A stretch of 6,131 nucleotides of DNA. It comes from Anaeroplasmataceae bacterium. Lineage in GTDB: Bacteria > Bacillota_I > Bacilli_A > Acholeplasmatales > Anaeroplasmataceae. Positions 1 through 6,077 of this stretch are shown one piece after another; the first letter of the stretch is position 1; each line of letters starts with the position of its first letter. A program made the position numbers and the translations under genes. The stretch covers positions 1-6,131 of the forward strand of contig JAHHSW010000060.1 in NCBI GenBank assembly GCA_020024985.1, written 5' to 3'. Below the pieces are notes generated by a model that ran no database searches, was not told the DNA's origin, and worked only from the letters and a program-made list of their open reading frames with translations.

Positions 1-28
1 CTATTAATTTGTAATACAGTTATTCGCC

Positions 29-1395
29 AAATCATTTATAATTAATTATTCTATTTTTCTATTATTATAATTTATAACTTGTATCTTTATTAACTACAAA
101 TAGTACTCTATTTCTAAATCTTTGGAAATTCTTAAACCCGAAGGAAGACCTAATGATAGTCTTGATATCCCTATTAACTCTTTCTATTTTACCATTACTT
201 ATTCGCATGTTATTTACGCAATAAAATGAGTTTAATATCTCTGTCCTCCAGCGCTTTAATAGTTCATACGCATCTTGAAATTCAGGTAAAGAAGAATTAT
301 GAAATTTGATAAGTAAATCATCAAACATATCCTTAGCATTAGCTGATGTAGCAACACTATTAAAGCTTTTATACTCACATAATAGATCATATGCCTCTTT
401 TAACGTAGAATCTAAAGTTAGCATATAATCAATCATTTCGTGCTGAGAAAGCCATAAATGGCTTTTCCCCATCTGCTGTTTTTTATAGCTTAGAGTTTCT
501 GGATTCTTTAAAAGTAGCTTCCAATTACGCTTATAAAGCCAATACCAATTACCTTTCTTATGTTCTAATTCAGCGTATCCCTTCATAATTCTAATTCTAG
601 CAGAATTAAAAAATTTTGAAATGTTAAAAATTACATGGAACGAATCCGCAGATCTTTTCGACCATGGGAAGCATAGCTCCTGAACCTCTTTATAGGTCTT
701 ATAAAGGTCCATAGAGAAGAACTTTACACGTTTCCTTTCCTCTACAGGAATACGCGAGAAATAGGCTACAACATCAGCCTTATTTCTTGACGGTAGAATG
801 TCTATTATCCTATCCTCTAGAGGGGAATAAATGACGAAGCAATAGCCATGATATGAGCAGTGCTTACTATAAACCTCATCAACACAAATAACCTCAGAAA
901 GCTCACCACGTGGAATGTCTACATGTCTATCAAAAATATTAGCTACAGTGGTTGGTGATAATTGATGTTTATCAGCTAATGATGAGAAGGTGGCTGTGGT
1001 AGCTTTAAGATCATTTAAGACCTTGATTTTCTTTTCAAGAGAACACTTACTCTTATTAGACGTAAATGGATTTTCTTGTTTGAAATAAGCTCCACAATCA
1101 CATTTATATTTTCTTCTCTTTAAGATAATCATAAGATTGTCTTCATTTACAGAAGAATGCTTAATCACTTGATTCTCAGTGCTTCTAAGCTTAGCGCTGT
1201 TAACCTGCCCACACACAGGACAAATTATTGTTTCATCTTTCATTAATTTTAAATATATGATATGATTATGATTGGAAGGATTATATACTTCAGTAGAATT
1301 ATCATAATCGATATTTCGTATATAATCTAAACCCAATCTAAAAATGGATTCTTTATCCATATTAAAAAACCTCCGTATATAGTTATAAATGATTT
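29..1395. repeat. 13-bp inverted repeat pair flanking the transposase
   Basis: AAATCATTTATAA occurs at 29-41 on the plus strand and again at 1383-1395 on the minus strand, so both copies read inward toward the transposase. With a preceding GCY the match is about 15 of 16. The sequence is AT-rich and the right copy lies in the transposase leader, inside the hairpin loop. It could be a subterminal transposase site, but chance similarity in such AT-rich DNA is possible. Confidence 0.35.
65..1360 (-). CDS. ISL3-family DDE transposase
   Basis: A 431-residue protein of the usual ISL3 transposase length, which would cut and join the ends of its own element. An N-terminal zinc-finger-like region has Cys47-x2-Cys50 and Cys87-x-Cys89. 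A helix-turn-helix-like segment follows at about 119-145 (SSLADKHQLSPTTVANIF). The catalytic core shows a plausible DDE triad: Asp161 in ICVDEVYSKH, Asp218 in FFSMDLYKTY and Glu393 in NGKIERVNRDIK. The SADSFHVI segment near 238-245 matches the D-x-FHV motif common in this family. The ATG start is supported by a strong GGAGGT at 1369-1374, 8 bases upstream. No frameshift or internal stop is present, so it looks functional. It points away from the rest of the window and has no functional link to the downstream genes. Family assignment is confident; activity is inferred. Confidence 0.93.
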   Translation of the reverse strand: MDKESIFRLGLDYIRNIDYDNSTEVYNPSNHNHIIYLKLMKDETIICPVCGQVNSAKLRSTENQVIKHSSVNEDNLMIILKRRKYKCDCGAYFKQENPFTSNKSKCSLEKKIKVLNDLKATTATFSSLADKHQLSPTTVANIFDRHVDIPRGELSEVICVDEVYSKHCSYHGYCFVIYSPLEDRIIDILPSRNKADVVAYFSRIPVEERKRVKFFSMDLYKTYKEVQELCFPWSKRSADSFHVIFNISKFFNSARIRIMKGYAELEHKKGNWYWLYKRNWKLLLKNPETLSYKKQQMGKSHLWLSQHEMIDYMLTLDSTLKEAYDLLCEYKSFNSVATSANAKDMFDDLLIKFHNSSLPEFQDAYELLKRWRTEILNSFYCVNNMRISNGKIERVNRDIKTIIRSSFGFKNFQRFRNRVLFVVNKDTSYKL

Positions 1396-1425
1396 AGCAA
1401 TCTTGATTATACTATAAGGAGGTTT
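1367..1425 (-). promoter_or_regulatory. Leader hairpin able to sequester the transposase RBS
   Basis: Two arms can pair in minus-strand RNA: 1367-1374 with 1418-1425 (8 bp, perfect) and 1378-1383 with 1411-1416 (6 bp, perfect), separated by a 3:1 internal loop, with a 27-base apical loop. The inner arm contains the transposase Shine-Dalgarno GGAGGT (1369-1374) and the distal arm its exact complement ACCTCC. Because the likely transcript start lies inside the loop, only transcripts entering from outside would carry both arms. This matches the known strategy by which some insertion sequences block translation from read-through RNA. The pairing is seen; the function is inferred. Confidence 0.6.
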
Positions 1426-1434
1426 ATTTTTTTA
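1406..1434 (-). promoter_or_regulatory. Probable transposase promoter
   Basis: On the minus strand there is an exact TATAAT -10 box at 1411-1406. With a 17-base spacer the -35 position (1434-1429) reads TAAAAA, a poor match to TTGACA, so the promoter would be weak, as is common for transposases. The expected transcript start is near 1399, about 40 bases before the ATG. Confidence 0.5.
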
Positions 1435-1487
1435 TACACCAGTTTACTTTAAAGCTAATACACTAATATGTTTATAGCTAATACACT
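1434..1487. repeat. Three spaced near-repeats inside the IS right end
   Basis: AGCTAATACACT occurs exactly at 1453-1464 and 1476-1487, a 23-base period. A related ATACACC lies at 1434-1440, one period (24 bases) earlier. Spacing of about two helical turns, close to the presumed IS end, suggests binding sites for the transposase or a host factor. The repeats are seen; the role is inferred. Confidence 0.5.
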
Positions 1488-1538
1488 GATTATTTTATTG
1501 TTGGGTACTCTACCCCGATTCTTTTAATTATTCAATTA

Positions 1539-1566
1539 AGGCAGGTAGTCAGGTGGCTACCTGCTT
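1539..1566 (+). terminator. Hairpin, probable rho-independent terminator
   Basis: GCAGGTAG (1541-1548) pairs with CTACCTGC (1557-1564) over an 8-base loop, and the stem extends to 1539/1566 with one G-U pair. It is the most GC-rich stem in this flank. The following plus-strand tract is T-rich but interrupted (TTATTTCTTAATTT), so termination efficiency is uncertain. It precedes the hydrolase promoter and ends no gene visible here. It may be the 3' end of a gene now lying beyond the insertion sequence. Confidence 0.5.
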
Positions 1567-1611
1567 ATTTCTTAATTTACCCTATGTAATCGCTTACAAT
1601 AATAATAATCG

Positions 1612-1640
1612 TTTAATTTATTATTACAGTATGGTATACT
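1612..1640 (+). promoter_or_regulatory. Extended -10 promoter for the MBL-fold hydrolase
   Basis: TATACT at 1635-1640 is preceded by TGG, giving a TGn extended -10 element. The -35 position 17 bases upstream (1612-1617, TTTAAT) matches consensus only partly, as is usual when an extended -10 is present. Transcription would start near 1647, leaving a leader of about 50 bases before the ATG at 1697. Confidence 0.55.
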
Positions 1641-1696
1641 TAACATCGAAAGAAGTAAAAAAATGCTTTGTTGTAGGATTTAGGAGAATTGAATTT

Positions 1697-2314
1697 ATGG
1701 TAGAAACTTTTACAATTGGTGGATTTCAAACCAATACATATGTAATTTCAAATGATAAAAAGGAATGTATAATAATTGATCCAAGCTTAGATTTTAAGCC
1801 TGTTTATAAATACATAGATGAAAAATATGAGCCAAAGGCTATTTTATTAACTCATGCCCATTTAGATCATATTGATGGAGCTAAGTATTATGATAACCTT
1901 CCGGTTTATCTTTATAAGTCAGCAGAAAAGATGCTTTATGATTCTCATGCATCCTTATATGATATAATTGGTAAGAAGACACCCTTTAAGAAGGGGGATT
2001 TAAATATTGTACCATTAAGTGATAATCAGGAGTTCAATTTAATAGGCTTTAATATAAGAGTAATGCATACACCAGGACATACTGAGGGTGGCTGTGTTTA
2101 CTATATAAATGGTGATTTATTTACAGGTGATACCTTATTTTGTGGAACCTGTGGTAGAACAGATTTTCCTACAGGTAATCCAGAGGCAATGCTTAAGAGC
2201 CTAAATAGAATAGTTGAAAGCTTTCCAGATGATACTAAGGTATATCCAGGACATGATAGAGAATCTACTATCGGTTTTGAAAAGAAATATAATTATTATT
2301 TAAAGGATAGGTAG
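1697..2314 (+). CDS. MBL-fold metallohydrolase, glyoxalase II-like
   Basis: A 205-residue, single-domain metallo-beta-lactamase-fold hydrolase, probably cytosolic and binding two metal ions. The full ligand set is visible: THAHLDH gives His53, His55, Asp57 and His58; HTPGH gives His128; FTGDTLF gives Asp145; YPGH gives His186. The GRTDFPTG stretch (153-160) is typical of short glyoxalase-II-like proteins. These lack the extra C-terminal domain of classical hydroxyacylglutathione hydrolase, so thioester hydrolysis is plausible but the substrate is unknown. The start is the ATG at 1697, with AGGAGA at 1682-1687 upstream. The same frame is open back to a GTG at 1553, but that codon sits inside the 1539-1566 hairpin, lies upstream of the promoter, and encodes nothing family-like. 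Its stop codon overlaps a small hairpin, 50 bases before asnA. Fold certain, substrate not. Confidence 0.9.
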   Translation: MVETFTIGGFQTNTYVISNDKKECIIIDPSLDFKPVYKYIDEKYEPKAILLTHAHLDHIDGAKYYDNLPVYLYKSAEKMLYDSHASLYDIIGKKTPFKKGDLNIVPLSDNQEFNLIGFNIRVMHTPGHTEGGCVYYINGDLFTGDTLFCGTCGRTDFPTGNPEAMLKSLNRIVESFPDDTKVYPGHDRESTIGFEKKYNYYLKDR

Positions 2315-2327
2315 AAATACCTATTTT
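2304..2327 (+). terminator. Weak AT-rich terminator overlapping the hydrolase stop codon
   Basis: ATAGGTA (2307-2313) pairs with TACCTAT (2318-2324) across a GAAA tetraloop, followed by a T run. Three more pairs, two of them G-U, extend the stem. The stop codon is within the hairpin. The stem is AT-rich, so partial read-through into asnA is likely, and no clear separate asnA promoter is visible in the 50-base gap. Confidence 0.5.
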
Positions 2328-2364
2328 ACTTTATATAGAAATAAATGCTAATTGAGGTGTTAAA

Positions 2365-3372
2365 ATGAAGAATTTAATTTTAAAGGCTGATTATGAACCA
2401 CTTTTAAATGTTTTAGATACAGAAAAGGCCATAAAGCTTTGTAAGGATAGCTTTGAGCGTGATTTAGCTAAGGCTTTAAATTTAACTCGTGTATCTGCCC
2501 CACTTTTTGTTTTCCCTAAGAGTGGATTAAATGATAATTTAAATGGGTATGAAAGAAGAGTAGAATTTGATATCAATGGTATTAGTGAAGGTGTTGAAAT
2601 CGTTCAAAGCCTAGCTAAATGGAAAAGAAATGCCCTAGCTAGATATGGCTTTAGTCATGGTGAGGGCTTATATACAGATATGAACGCCATTAGAAGGGAT
2701 GAGGATTTAGATAATATTCACTCAGCCTATGTCGATCAGTGGGACTGGGAGCTTATAATCTCTAAGGAGGATAGGAATGTAGCCTTTTTAAAGAGTATAG
2801 TTAGAAAGATATATTCAGTAATAAAGAAAAATGAAAGAATTATTTCTAAGGCTTATCCAGTGCTTCACCAGGAGCTAGCTAAAAATGTTCATTTTATAAC
2901 TACTCAGGAAATTGAGGATATGTATCCAAATTTAACTATGAAGGAAAGAGAGTACGAGATAACTAAAAAATATGGTACTGTCTTTATTATGCAAATTGGC
3001 TGTAAGCTTAAAAGTGGTCTTCCTCATGATGGTAGAGCCTCAGACTATGATGATTGGAGCCTAAATGGAGATTTAATGATTTACTATAAGGATTTAGATA
3101 TAGCTCTTGAGCTTTCCTCAATGGGTATAAGGGTTGATAGTGAATCAATTGTTAAGCAAATAAAGGAAAAGGGAGAGCTTGAGAAGTTTGAAACCCAATA
3201 TGTTAAGGATGTAATTAATAATAGATTACCACTTACTATTGGTGGAGGTATTGGTCAATCTAGAATATGTATGCTATTACTTAGAAAGGCTCATATCGGT
3301 GAGGTTCAGGCGTCACTATGGAATGAGGATGACGTTTTAGCTCTTGAAAAATGTAATATAAGGCTATTATAA
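2365..3372 (+). CDS. asnA: Aspartate-ammonia ligase (asparagine synthetase A)
   Basis: AsnA makes asparagine from aspartate, ammonia and ATP, releasing AMP and pyrophosphate. It is a cytosolic enzyme with a class II aminoacyl-tRNA-synthetase-like core. The 335-residue length is close to the usual ~330. Conserved family blocks run the full length: ALNLTRVSAPLF (37-48), GLNDNLNG (54-61), YVDQWDWE (122-129), IGCKLKSGLPHDGRASDYDD (211-230), LNGDL (233-237), and the C-terminal ATP-binding GGGIGQSR (293-300). The ATG is preceded by GAGGTG at 2354-2359, 5 bases away. The gap holds no T-box leader or other riboswitch. It lies 50 bases after the hydrolase gene on the same strand, separated by a weak hairpin, so co-transcription is possible. 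It converges with the MATE gene. No missing motif is evident. Confidence 0.96.
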   Translation: MKNLILKADYEPLLNVLDTEKAIKLCKDSFERDLAKALNLTRVSAPLFVFPKSGLNDNLNGYERRVEFDINGISEGVEIVQSLAKWKRNALARYGFSHGEGLYTDMNAIRRDEDLDNIHSAYVDQWDWELIISKEDRNVAFLKSIVRKIYSVIKKNERIISKAYPVLHQELAKNVHFITTQEIEDMYPNLTMKEREYEITKKYGTVFIMQIGCKLKSGLPHDGRASDYDDWSLNGDLMIYYKDLDIALELSSMGIRVDSESIVKQIKEKGELEKFETQYVKDVINNRLPLTIGGGIGQSRICMLLLRKAHIGEVQASLWNEDDVLALEKCNIRLL

Positions 3373-3408
3373 AAAAAGCTCCAGGGCCATAAAGTCTTGG
3401 AGCTTTTT
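3373..3408. terminator. Bidirectional terminator between asnA and the MATE gene
   Basis: A 15-bp stem, 3373-3387 with 3394-3408 (two G-U pairs), closes a 6-base loop. The A-rich 5' side and T-rich 3' side give a U tract in either direction. It starts directly after the asnA stop and ends 3 bases before the MATE stop, so it serves both convergent genes. Confidence 0.85.
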
Positions 3409-3411
3409 AAT

Positions 3412-4770
3412 TTAATCTAATTTATAGGTGCCATCCATTATCCCCTCAAGCTTTTTATACTGCCTATTATAAAATAGGGTTGTAGCTAGAAGGGTTGCAA
3501 GCTCAGCAAACGGAATTGATAAAAATAAGCCATCTACCTTTAAAATAGCAGTCATCGCAAACATGAAAACAATTATGAATACAAGTGTTCTCATGAAGGA
3601 AATTATAGCTGAGGTTTTACCATCATTTAGGGCAGTGAATAATGAGCTATTAAAAACATTAATACCTGCAAATAAATAGTTGATGCTAAATAAATAGGTT
3701 CCTCTAACAATAAGCTCCTTAATTTCCAAATCCCCATTTGAAAATAGCTTACCAGTTATATTAGCTGACGCCATTGAAGCTATAAAAACTATAACTGAAG
3801 CTATAGCTATAAAGGTGTAGCTTTTATTTCTAATATGCTTTATATTTTCCTTGTTACCAGCTCCAAAGTGATATGAGAATACTGGAGCTACACCCATTGA
3901 GTAGCCAAGGAAGAAGGAAAGCATTACAAACTGAGCATAAAGTATAACAGTTATTGCAGATACTCCCTTATTACCAATTAAATATAGCATAAACATATTA
4001 AATAAAAGGGTAATAATTGCTGATGAAAGGTTAGTTACCATTTCACTAGAGCCATTTAGCATGGCTTGATTTAGCCAAGATATTTTAAATTTAGGTAAAA
4101 CTAAATATAATGATCTTCTAGAAAAAAGAAAATAAATAATTCCACCAATGGCACTAATCATATAGCCTGTAACGGTTGCCCAGGCCGCACCTGTAATACC
4201 TAAATTACATGGGCCCATAAAGACATAGTCTAAAATCATATTAGCAACACCAGCACAAATGGTTAAGGCAAGCCCAAGCCTAGGCCTTGAGTCAACTACT
4301 AAAAAGCTTTGAACTAAAAGCTGAATAGCTGCCGCAGGAGAGAAGGCTAGTATGATTACTATATAATCATGTCCATAGCTATAGGTTTCCTGATCTGCCC
4401 CTAAAAAGCTAAGTATTGGCTTTAAAAATATAATTAATAGAAGTGGAAGGATAATAGCTATTAAAACAGATACTAAGGATATTAGGCTAAAGCATTCTCT
4501 TGCCTTTTCATCCTCCCTTTCACCTAAAAGCTTTCCTACAAGGGCGCTACCTCCAGTAGAAAACATAATTCCTATAGCAAGCATAAGCCCGAAAAGTGGA
4601 TAGGTGATGTTTAAAGCAGCTAGAGCATCGTTACCTACATAGTGGGTTACGAAGAATCCATCAACAATTGTATAGGATGATAGGAATATCATCATTATAA
4701 TAGATGGCATAGCAAATTTAATGAGCTCAGGGAAGTTCATTTTATTTTCTATGTGCTTAATAATAATCAC
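3412..4770 (-). CDS. MATE-family efflux transporter
   Basis: A 452-residue integral membrane protein of the MATE family, whose members export drugs or metabolites in exchange for Na+ or H+. Many long hydrophobic segments fill the chain, as expected for about 12 helices in two lobes. Recognisable family features are VDGFFVTHYVG (36-46) in helix 1, the N-lobe segment NMILDYVFMGPCNLGITGAA (177-196), and the C-lobe YHFGAGNKENIKH (300-312). The substrate cannot be predicted. The annotated start is a GTG at 4768-4770 that is itself part of a Shine-Dalgarno-like GAGGTG (4768-4773). The next in-frame ATG is at 4738-4740 (residue 11, MNFPEL) and would lose only ten polar residues, but it lacks its own ribosome binding site. 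The gene is a single unit, divergent from hrcA and convergent with asnA. Confidence 0.92.
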   Translation of the reverse strand: MIIIKHIENKMNFPELIKFAMPSIIMMIFLSSYTIVDGFFVTHYVGNDALAALNITYPLFGLMLAIGIMFSTGGSALVGKLLGEREDEKARECFSLISLVSVLIAIILPLLLIIFLKPILSFLGADQETYSYGHDYIVIILAFSPAAAIQLLVQSFLVVDSRPRLGLALTICAGVANMILDYVFMGPCNLGITGAAWATVTGYMISAIGGIIYFLFSRRSLYLVLPKFKISWLNQAMLNGSSEMVTNLSSAIITLLFNMFMLYLIGNKGVSAITVILYAQFVMLSFFLGYSMGVAPVFSYHFGAGNKENIKHIRNKSYTFIAIASVIVFIASMASANITGKLFSNGDLEIKELIVRGTYLFSINYLFAGINVFNSSLFTALNDGKTSAIISFMRTLVFIIVFMFAMTAILKVDGLFLSIPFAELATLLATTLFYNRQYKKLEGIMDGTYKLD

Positions 4771-4773
4771 CTC
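4768..4773 (-). promoter_or_regulatory. Shine-Dalgarno of the MATE gene, overlapping its apparent GTG start
   Basis: Minus-strand GAGGTG followed by ATT matches the binding sites of asnA and hrcA (GAGGTG, 5 bases before ATG). Here no ATG follows at normal spacing: the next is 27 bases on. ATT codons sit at normal distance, and the GTG lies inside the site. The true start is therefore unresolved. Confidence 0.6.
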
Positions 4774-4790
4774 ATTTCTTTATATATAGT

Positions 4791-4819
4791 AATATCCTAT
4801 ATTTAAGGCAAATAGTCAA
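4791..4819 (-). promoter_or_regulatory. Probable MATE gene promoter
   Basis: On the minus strand TTGACT (4819-4814) matches the -35 consensus at 5 of 6 bases. A 17-base spacer leads to GATATT (4796-4791), 4 of 6 for the -10. Transcription would begin near 4784, giving a very short leader of about 10 bases before the GAGGTG. Confidence 0.55.
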
Positions 4820-4907
4820 GAAAAAAACTTCTAAAGTTATAAATTCTACCTATTATAGGATGAAAATGTTACTGAAAAAAATAACACAATTAACCATAAT
4901 TTAGGTC

Positions 4908-4929
4908 TATATATAATATATTATATATA
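4908..4929. repeat. 22-bp perfect AT-only palindrome
   Basis: Bases 4908-4929 equal their own reverse complement and contain only A and T. A mismatch at 4907/4930 is followed by further pairing of 4903-4906 with 4931-4934 (one G-U). It lies between the divergent MATE and hrcA promoters. It could be a protein site or a flexible AT element; no function is shown. Confidence 0.5.
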
Positions 4930-4931
4930 AG

Positions 4932-4948
4932 CCTTAAAAAATTTAAGG
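4932..4948. repeat. Short AT-rich inverted repeat upstream of the hrcA promoter
   Basis: CCTTAAA (4932-4938) pairs with TTTAAGG (4942-4948) over AAA. It is followed on the plus strand by a T-rich stretch, resembling a weak terminator, but no gene ends here. It may simply insulate the hrcA promoter or be fortuitous. Confidence 0.35.
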
Positions 4949-4962
4949 ATATTTTAATGTTT

Positions 4963-4989
4963 TTAGCACCAAGGGCTTGACAGTGCTAA
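4963..4989. promoter_or_regulatory. CIRCE operator 1 (HrcA binding site)
   Basis: TTAGCACCA, 9 bases, CAGTGCTAA aligns with the CIRCE consensus TTAGCACTC-N9-GAGTGCTAA. The outer seven bases of both arms are perfect; only the two innermost bases of each arm depart, one base per arm still matching where the consensus allows. The -35 box of the hrcA promoter lies in its right half, so HrcA bound here would block RNA polymerase. Confidence 0.9.
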
Positions 4990-5005
4990 AGGATAGTTTT
5001 ATAAT
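4977..5005 (+). promoter_or_regulatory. hrcA operon promoter, perfect sigma-A consensus
   Basis: TTGACA at 4977-4982, a 17-base spacer and TATAAT at 5000-5005 give an exact consensus housekeeping promoter. The transcript should start near 5012, about 40 bases before hrcA. CIRCE 1 overlaps the -35 box and CIRCE 2 covers the start site. Confidence 0.92.
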
Positions 5006-5008
5006 GAT

Positions 5009-5035
5009 ATTGCACTTGGGTAATAGGAGTGCTAG
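5009..5035. promoter_or_regulatory. CIRCE operator 2 (HrcA binding site)
   Basis: ATTGCACTT, 9 bases, GAGTGCTAG aligns with CIRCE in the same 27-base frame. The right arm matches 8 of 9 and the left arm 6 of 9. It begins 19 bases after CIRCE 1, covers the predicted transcript start and ends 5 bases before the hrcA ribosome binding site. Confidence 0.85.
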
Positions 5036-5051
5036 ATAAAGAGGTGATTAA

Positions 5052-6068
5052 ATGCTAACGGATCGTCAAAAGCTTATCTTAAAAGCAATAATTGAAGAGT
5101 ATGTTACATCTAATGAGCCAGTCGGCTCTAAGGCATTAACTGAGAAGCCTTATCTATCCTTCTCATCTGCTACAATTCGTTATGAGATGCAGCATCTTGA
5201 GGAAATGGGGTACCTGATGAAGACACATACATCATCTGGTCGAGTTCCATCAGAGCTTGGCTATAGATATTATGTAGACCATCTAGTAATTAGAGATAGT
5301 GAGGTTACAGAGCTATATAAATATGTGGATGATATATTTAATGACCAATATTTATCTAAGGAAGAGATGACCAAGAAGATTGCTAATTTCTTAAGTGAGC
5401 TAACTGGCTACTATGCAGCAGTAATTGGTATGCCTTCTGATTTAGCTAAGGTTTTAAAGCTTGAAATTGTTCCACTTAGCGAAAATGAGGCTTTACTTTT
5501 AATAGTAACCTCAAGTGGAAATGTAGAAAGCCAAAGAATCATAGTACCAGAGGGATATAAGATGGATGATTTAATGCGTATCATCAGTATGTTTGATACA
5601 GCGATGTATAATCATTCAGTATATGAAATTAGAGATGTATTATCTAAGGAAGCCGCAAAGCCTAGAATTAGACAAATGGTCGACTTTAGAGATGATATAT
5701 TAAACTTTATGATTAAAGCATTTAGCCGTTTCTTAAAGGGTGAAACCTATGACTCAGGCTTATCTAAGCTACTTAATCAGCCAGAGTTCCAGGATAGAAA
5801 GGTAATCCAAAAGATTATTCAGGCTATCAATGAGGAGCTACATAAGGCAGCTATGGGAAGTATTGATAAGGGTATTCAAATCCGTATTGGTAGTGAATCA
5901 TTATGTGATGGACTTGAGGAATGCTCAATAATTTCAATACCTTATAGTGTTAATGTAAATGAAATGGGCACAATAATATTAGTTGGTCCAACAAGAATGA
6001 ATTATCGTGCTACTATTCCACTTCTTGAGTATGTAGCAAAGAGCATGACTAAGCTTAATAAGAGGTAG
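5052..6068 (+). CDS. hrcA: Heat-inducible transcription repressor HrcA
   Basis: HrcA represses class I heat-shock genes by binding CIRCE operators and in known systems depends on GroEL for folding, so unfolded proteins relieve repression. At 338 residues it is full length. The N-terminal winged-helix domain (about 1-75) contains EPVGSKALTEK (22-32), SSATIRYEM (38-46) and THTSSGRVPSELGYRYYVD (58-76), all hallmark family segments. The C-terminal hallmark GPTRMNYRATIPLLEYVAK lies at 312-330. The ATG is preceded by GAGGTG at 5041-5046, 5 bases away. It is the first gene of a CIRCE-controlled operon and is followed 9 bases after its stop by the start of grpE. Two CIRCE sites in front indicate autorepression. 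Nothing is missing. Confidence 0.97.
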   Translation: MLTDRQKLILKAIIEEYVTSNEPVGSKALTEKPYLSFSSATIRYEMQHLEEMGYLMKTHTSSGRVPSELGYRYYVDHLVIRDSEVTELYKYVDDIFNDQYLSKEEMTKKIANFLSELTGYYAAVIGMPSDLAKVLKLEIVPLSENEALLLIVTSSGNVESQRIIVPEGYKMDDLMRIISMFDTAMYNHSVYEIRDVLSKEAAKPRIRQMVDFRDDILNFMIKAFSRFLKGETYDSGLSKLLNQPEFQDRKVIQKIIQAINEELHKAAMGSIDKGIQIRIGSESLCDGLEECSIISIPYSVNVNEMGTIILVGPTRMNYRATIPLLEYVAKSMTKLNKR

Positions 6069-6077
6069 GTGTTGAAT

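Larger units (their letters stand above)
1..1516 (-). mobile_element. ISL3-family insertion sequence, left end outside the window
   Basis: The transposase family assigns this stretch to an ISL3-type insertion sequence. The right boundary is an estimate: the last distinctive sequence before chromosome-like DNA is a GC-richer small palindrome at 1503-1515 (GGGTA, 3-base loop, TACCC), and inward of it lie spaced near-repeats. ISL3 elements normally end in inverted repeats of roughly 15-40 bp with an 8-bp target duplication. No matching copy of the 1503-1516 sequence occurs in the 64 bases left of the transposase stop, so the left end is probably before base 1. The transposase frame is open, so the element may be active. 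Family assignment is firm; the ends are inference. Confidence 0.6.

Noticed and set aside
1553..1696. N-terminal extension of the hydrolase frame starting at GTG 1553
   Set aside because: The GTG is inside a hairpin and upstream of the extended -10 promoter, it has no suitable binding site, and the extra 48 residues do not resemble the family. The ATG at 1697 has a good site and gives the normal length.
2315..2364. Possible T-box, riboswitch or separate promoter before asnA
   Set aside because: The gap is only 50 bases. A TATATA at 2332-2337 has no acceptable -35 partner, and no T-box specifier or antiterminator structure fits.
2391..2576. Minus-strand 61-codon open frame
   Set aside because: It lies wholly inside asnA on the opposite strand, with no family resemblance and no clear ribosome binding site.
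4826..4838. Mini-hairpin AACTT-CTA-AAGTT followed by a T run on the minus strand
   Set aside because: A 5-bp AT-rich stem is too weak for a terminator and no minus-strand gene ends there.
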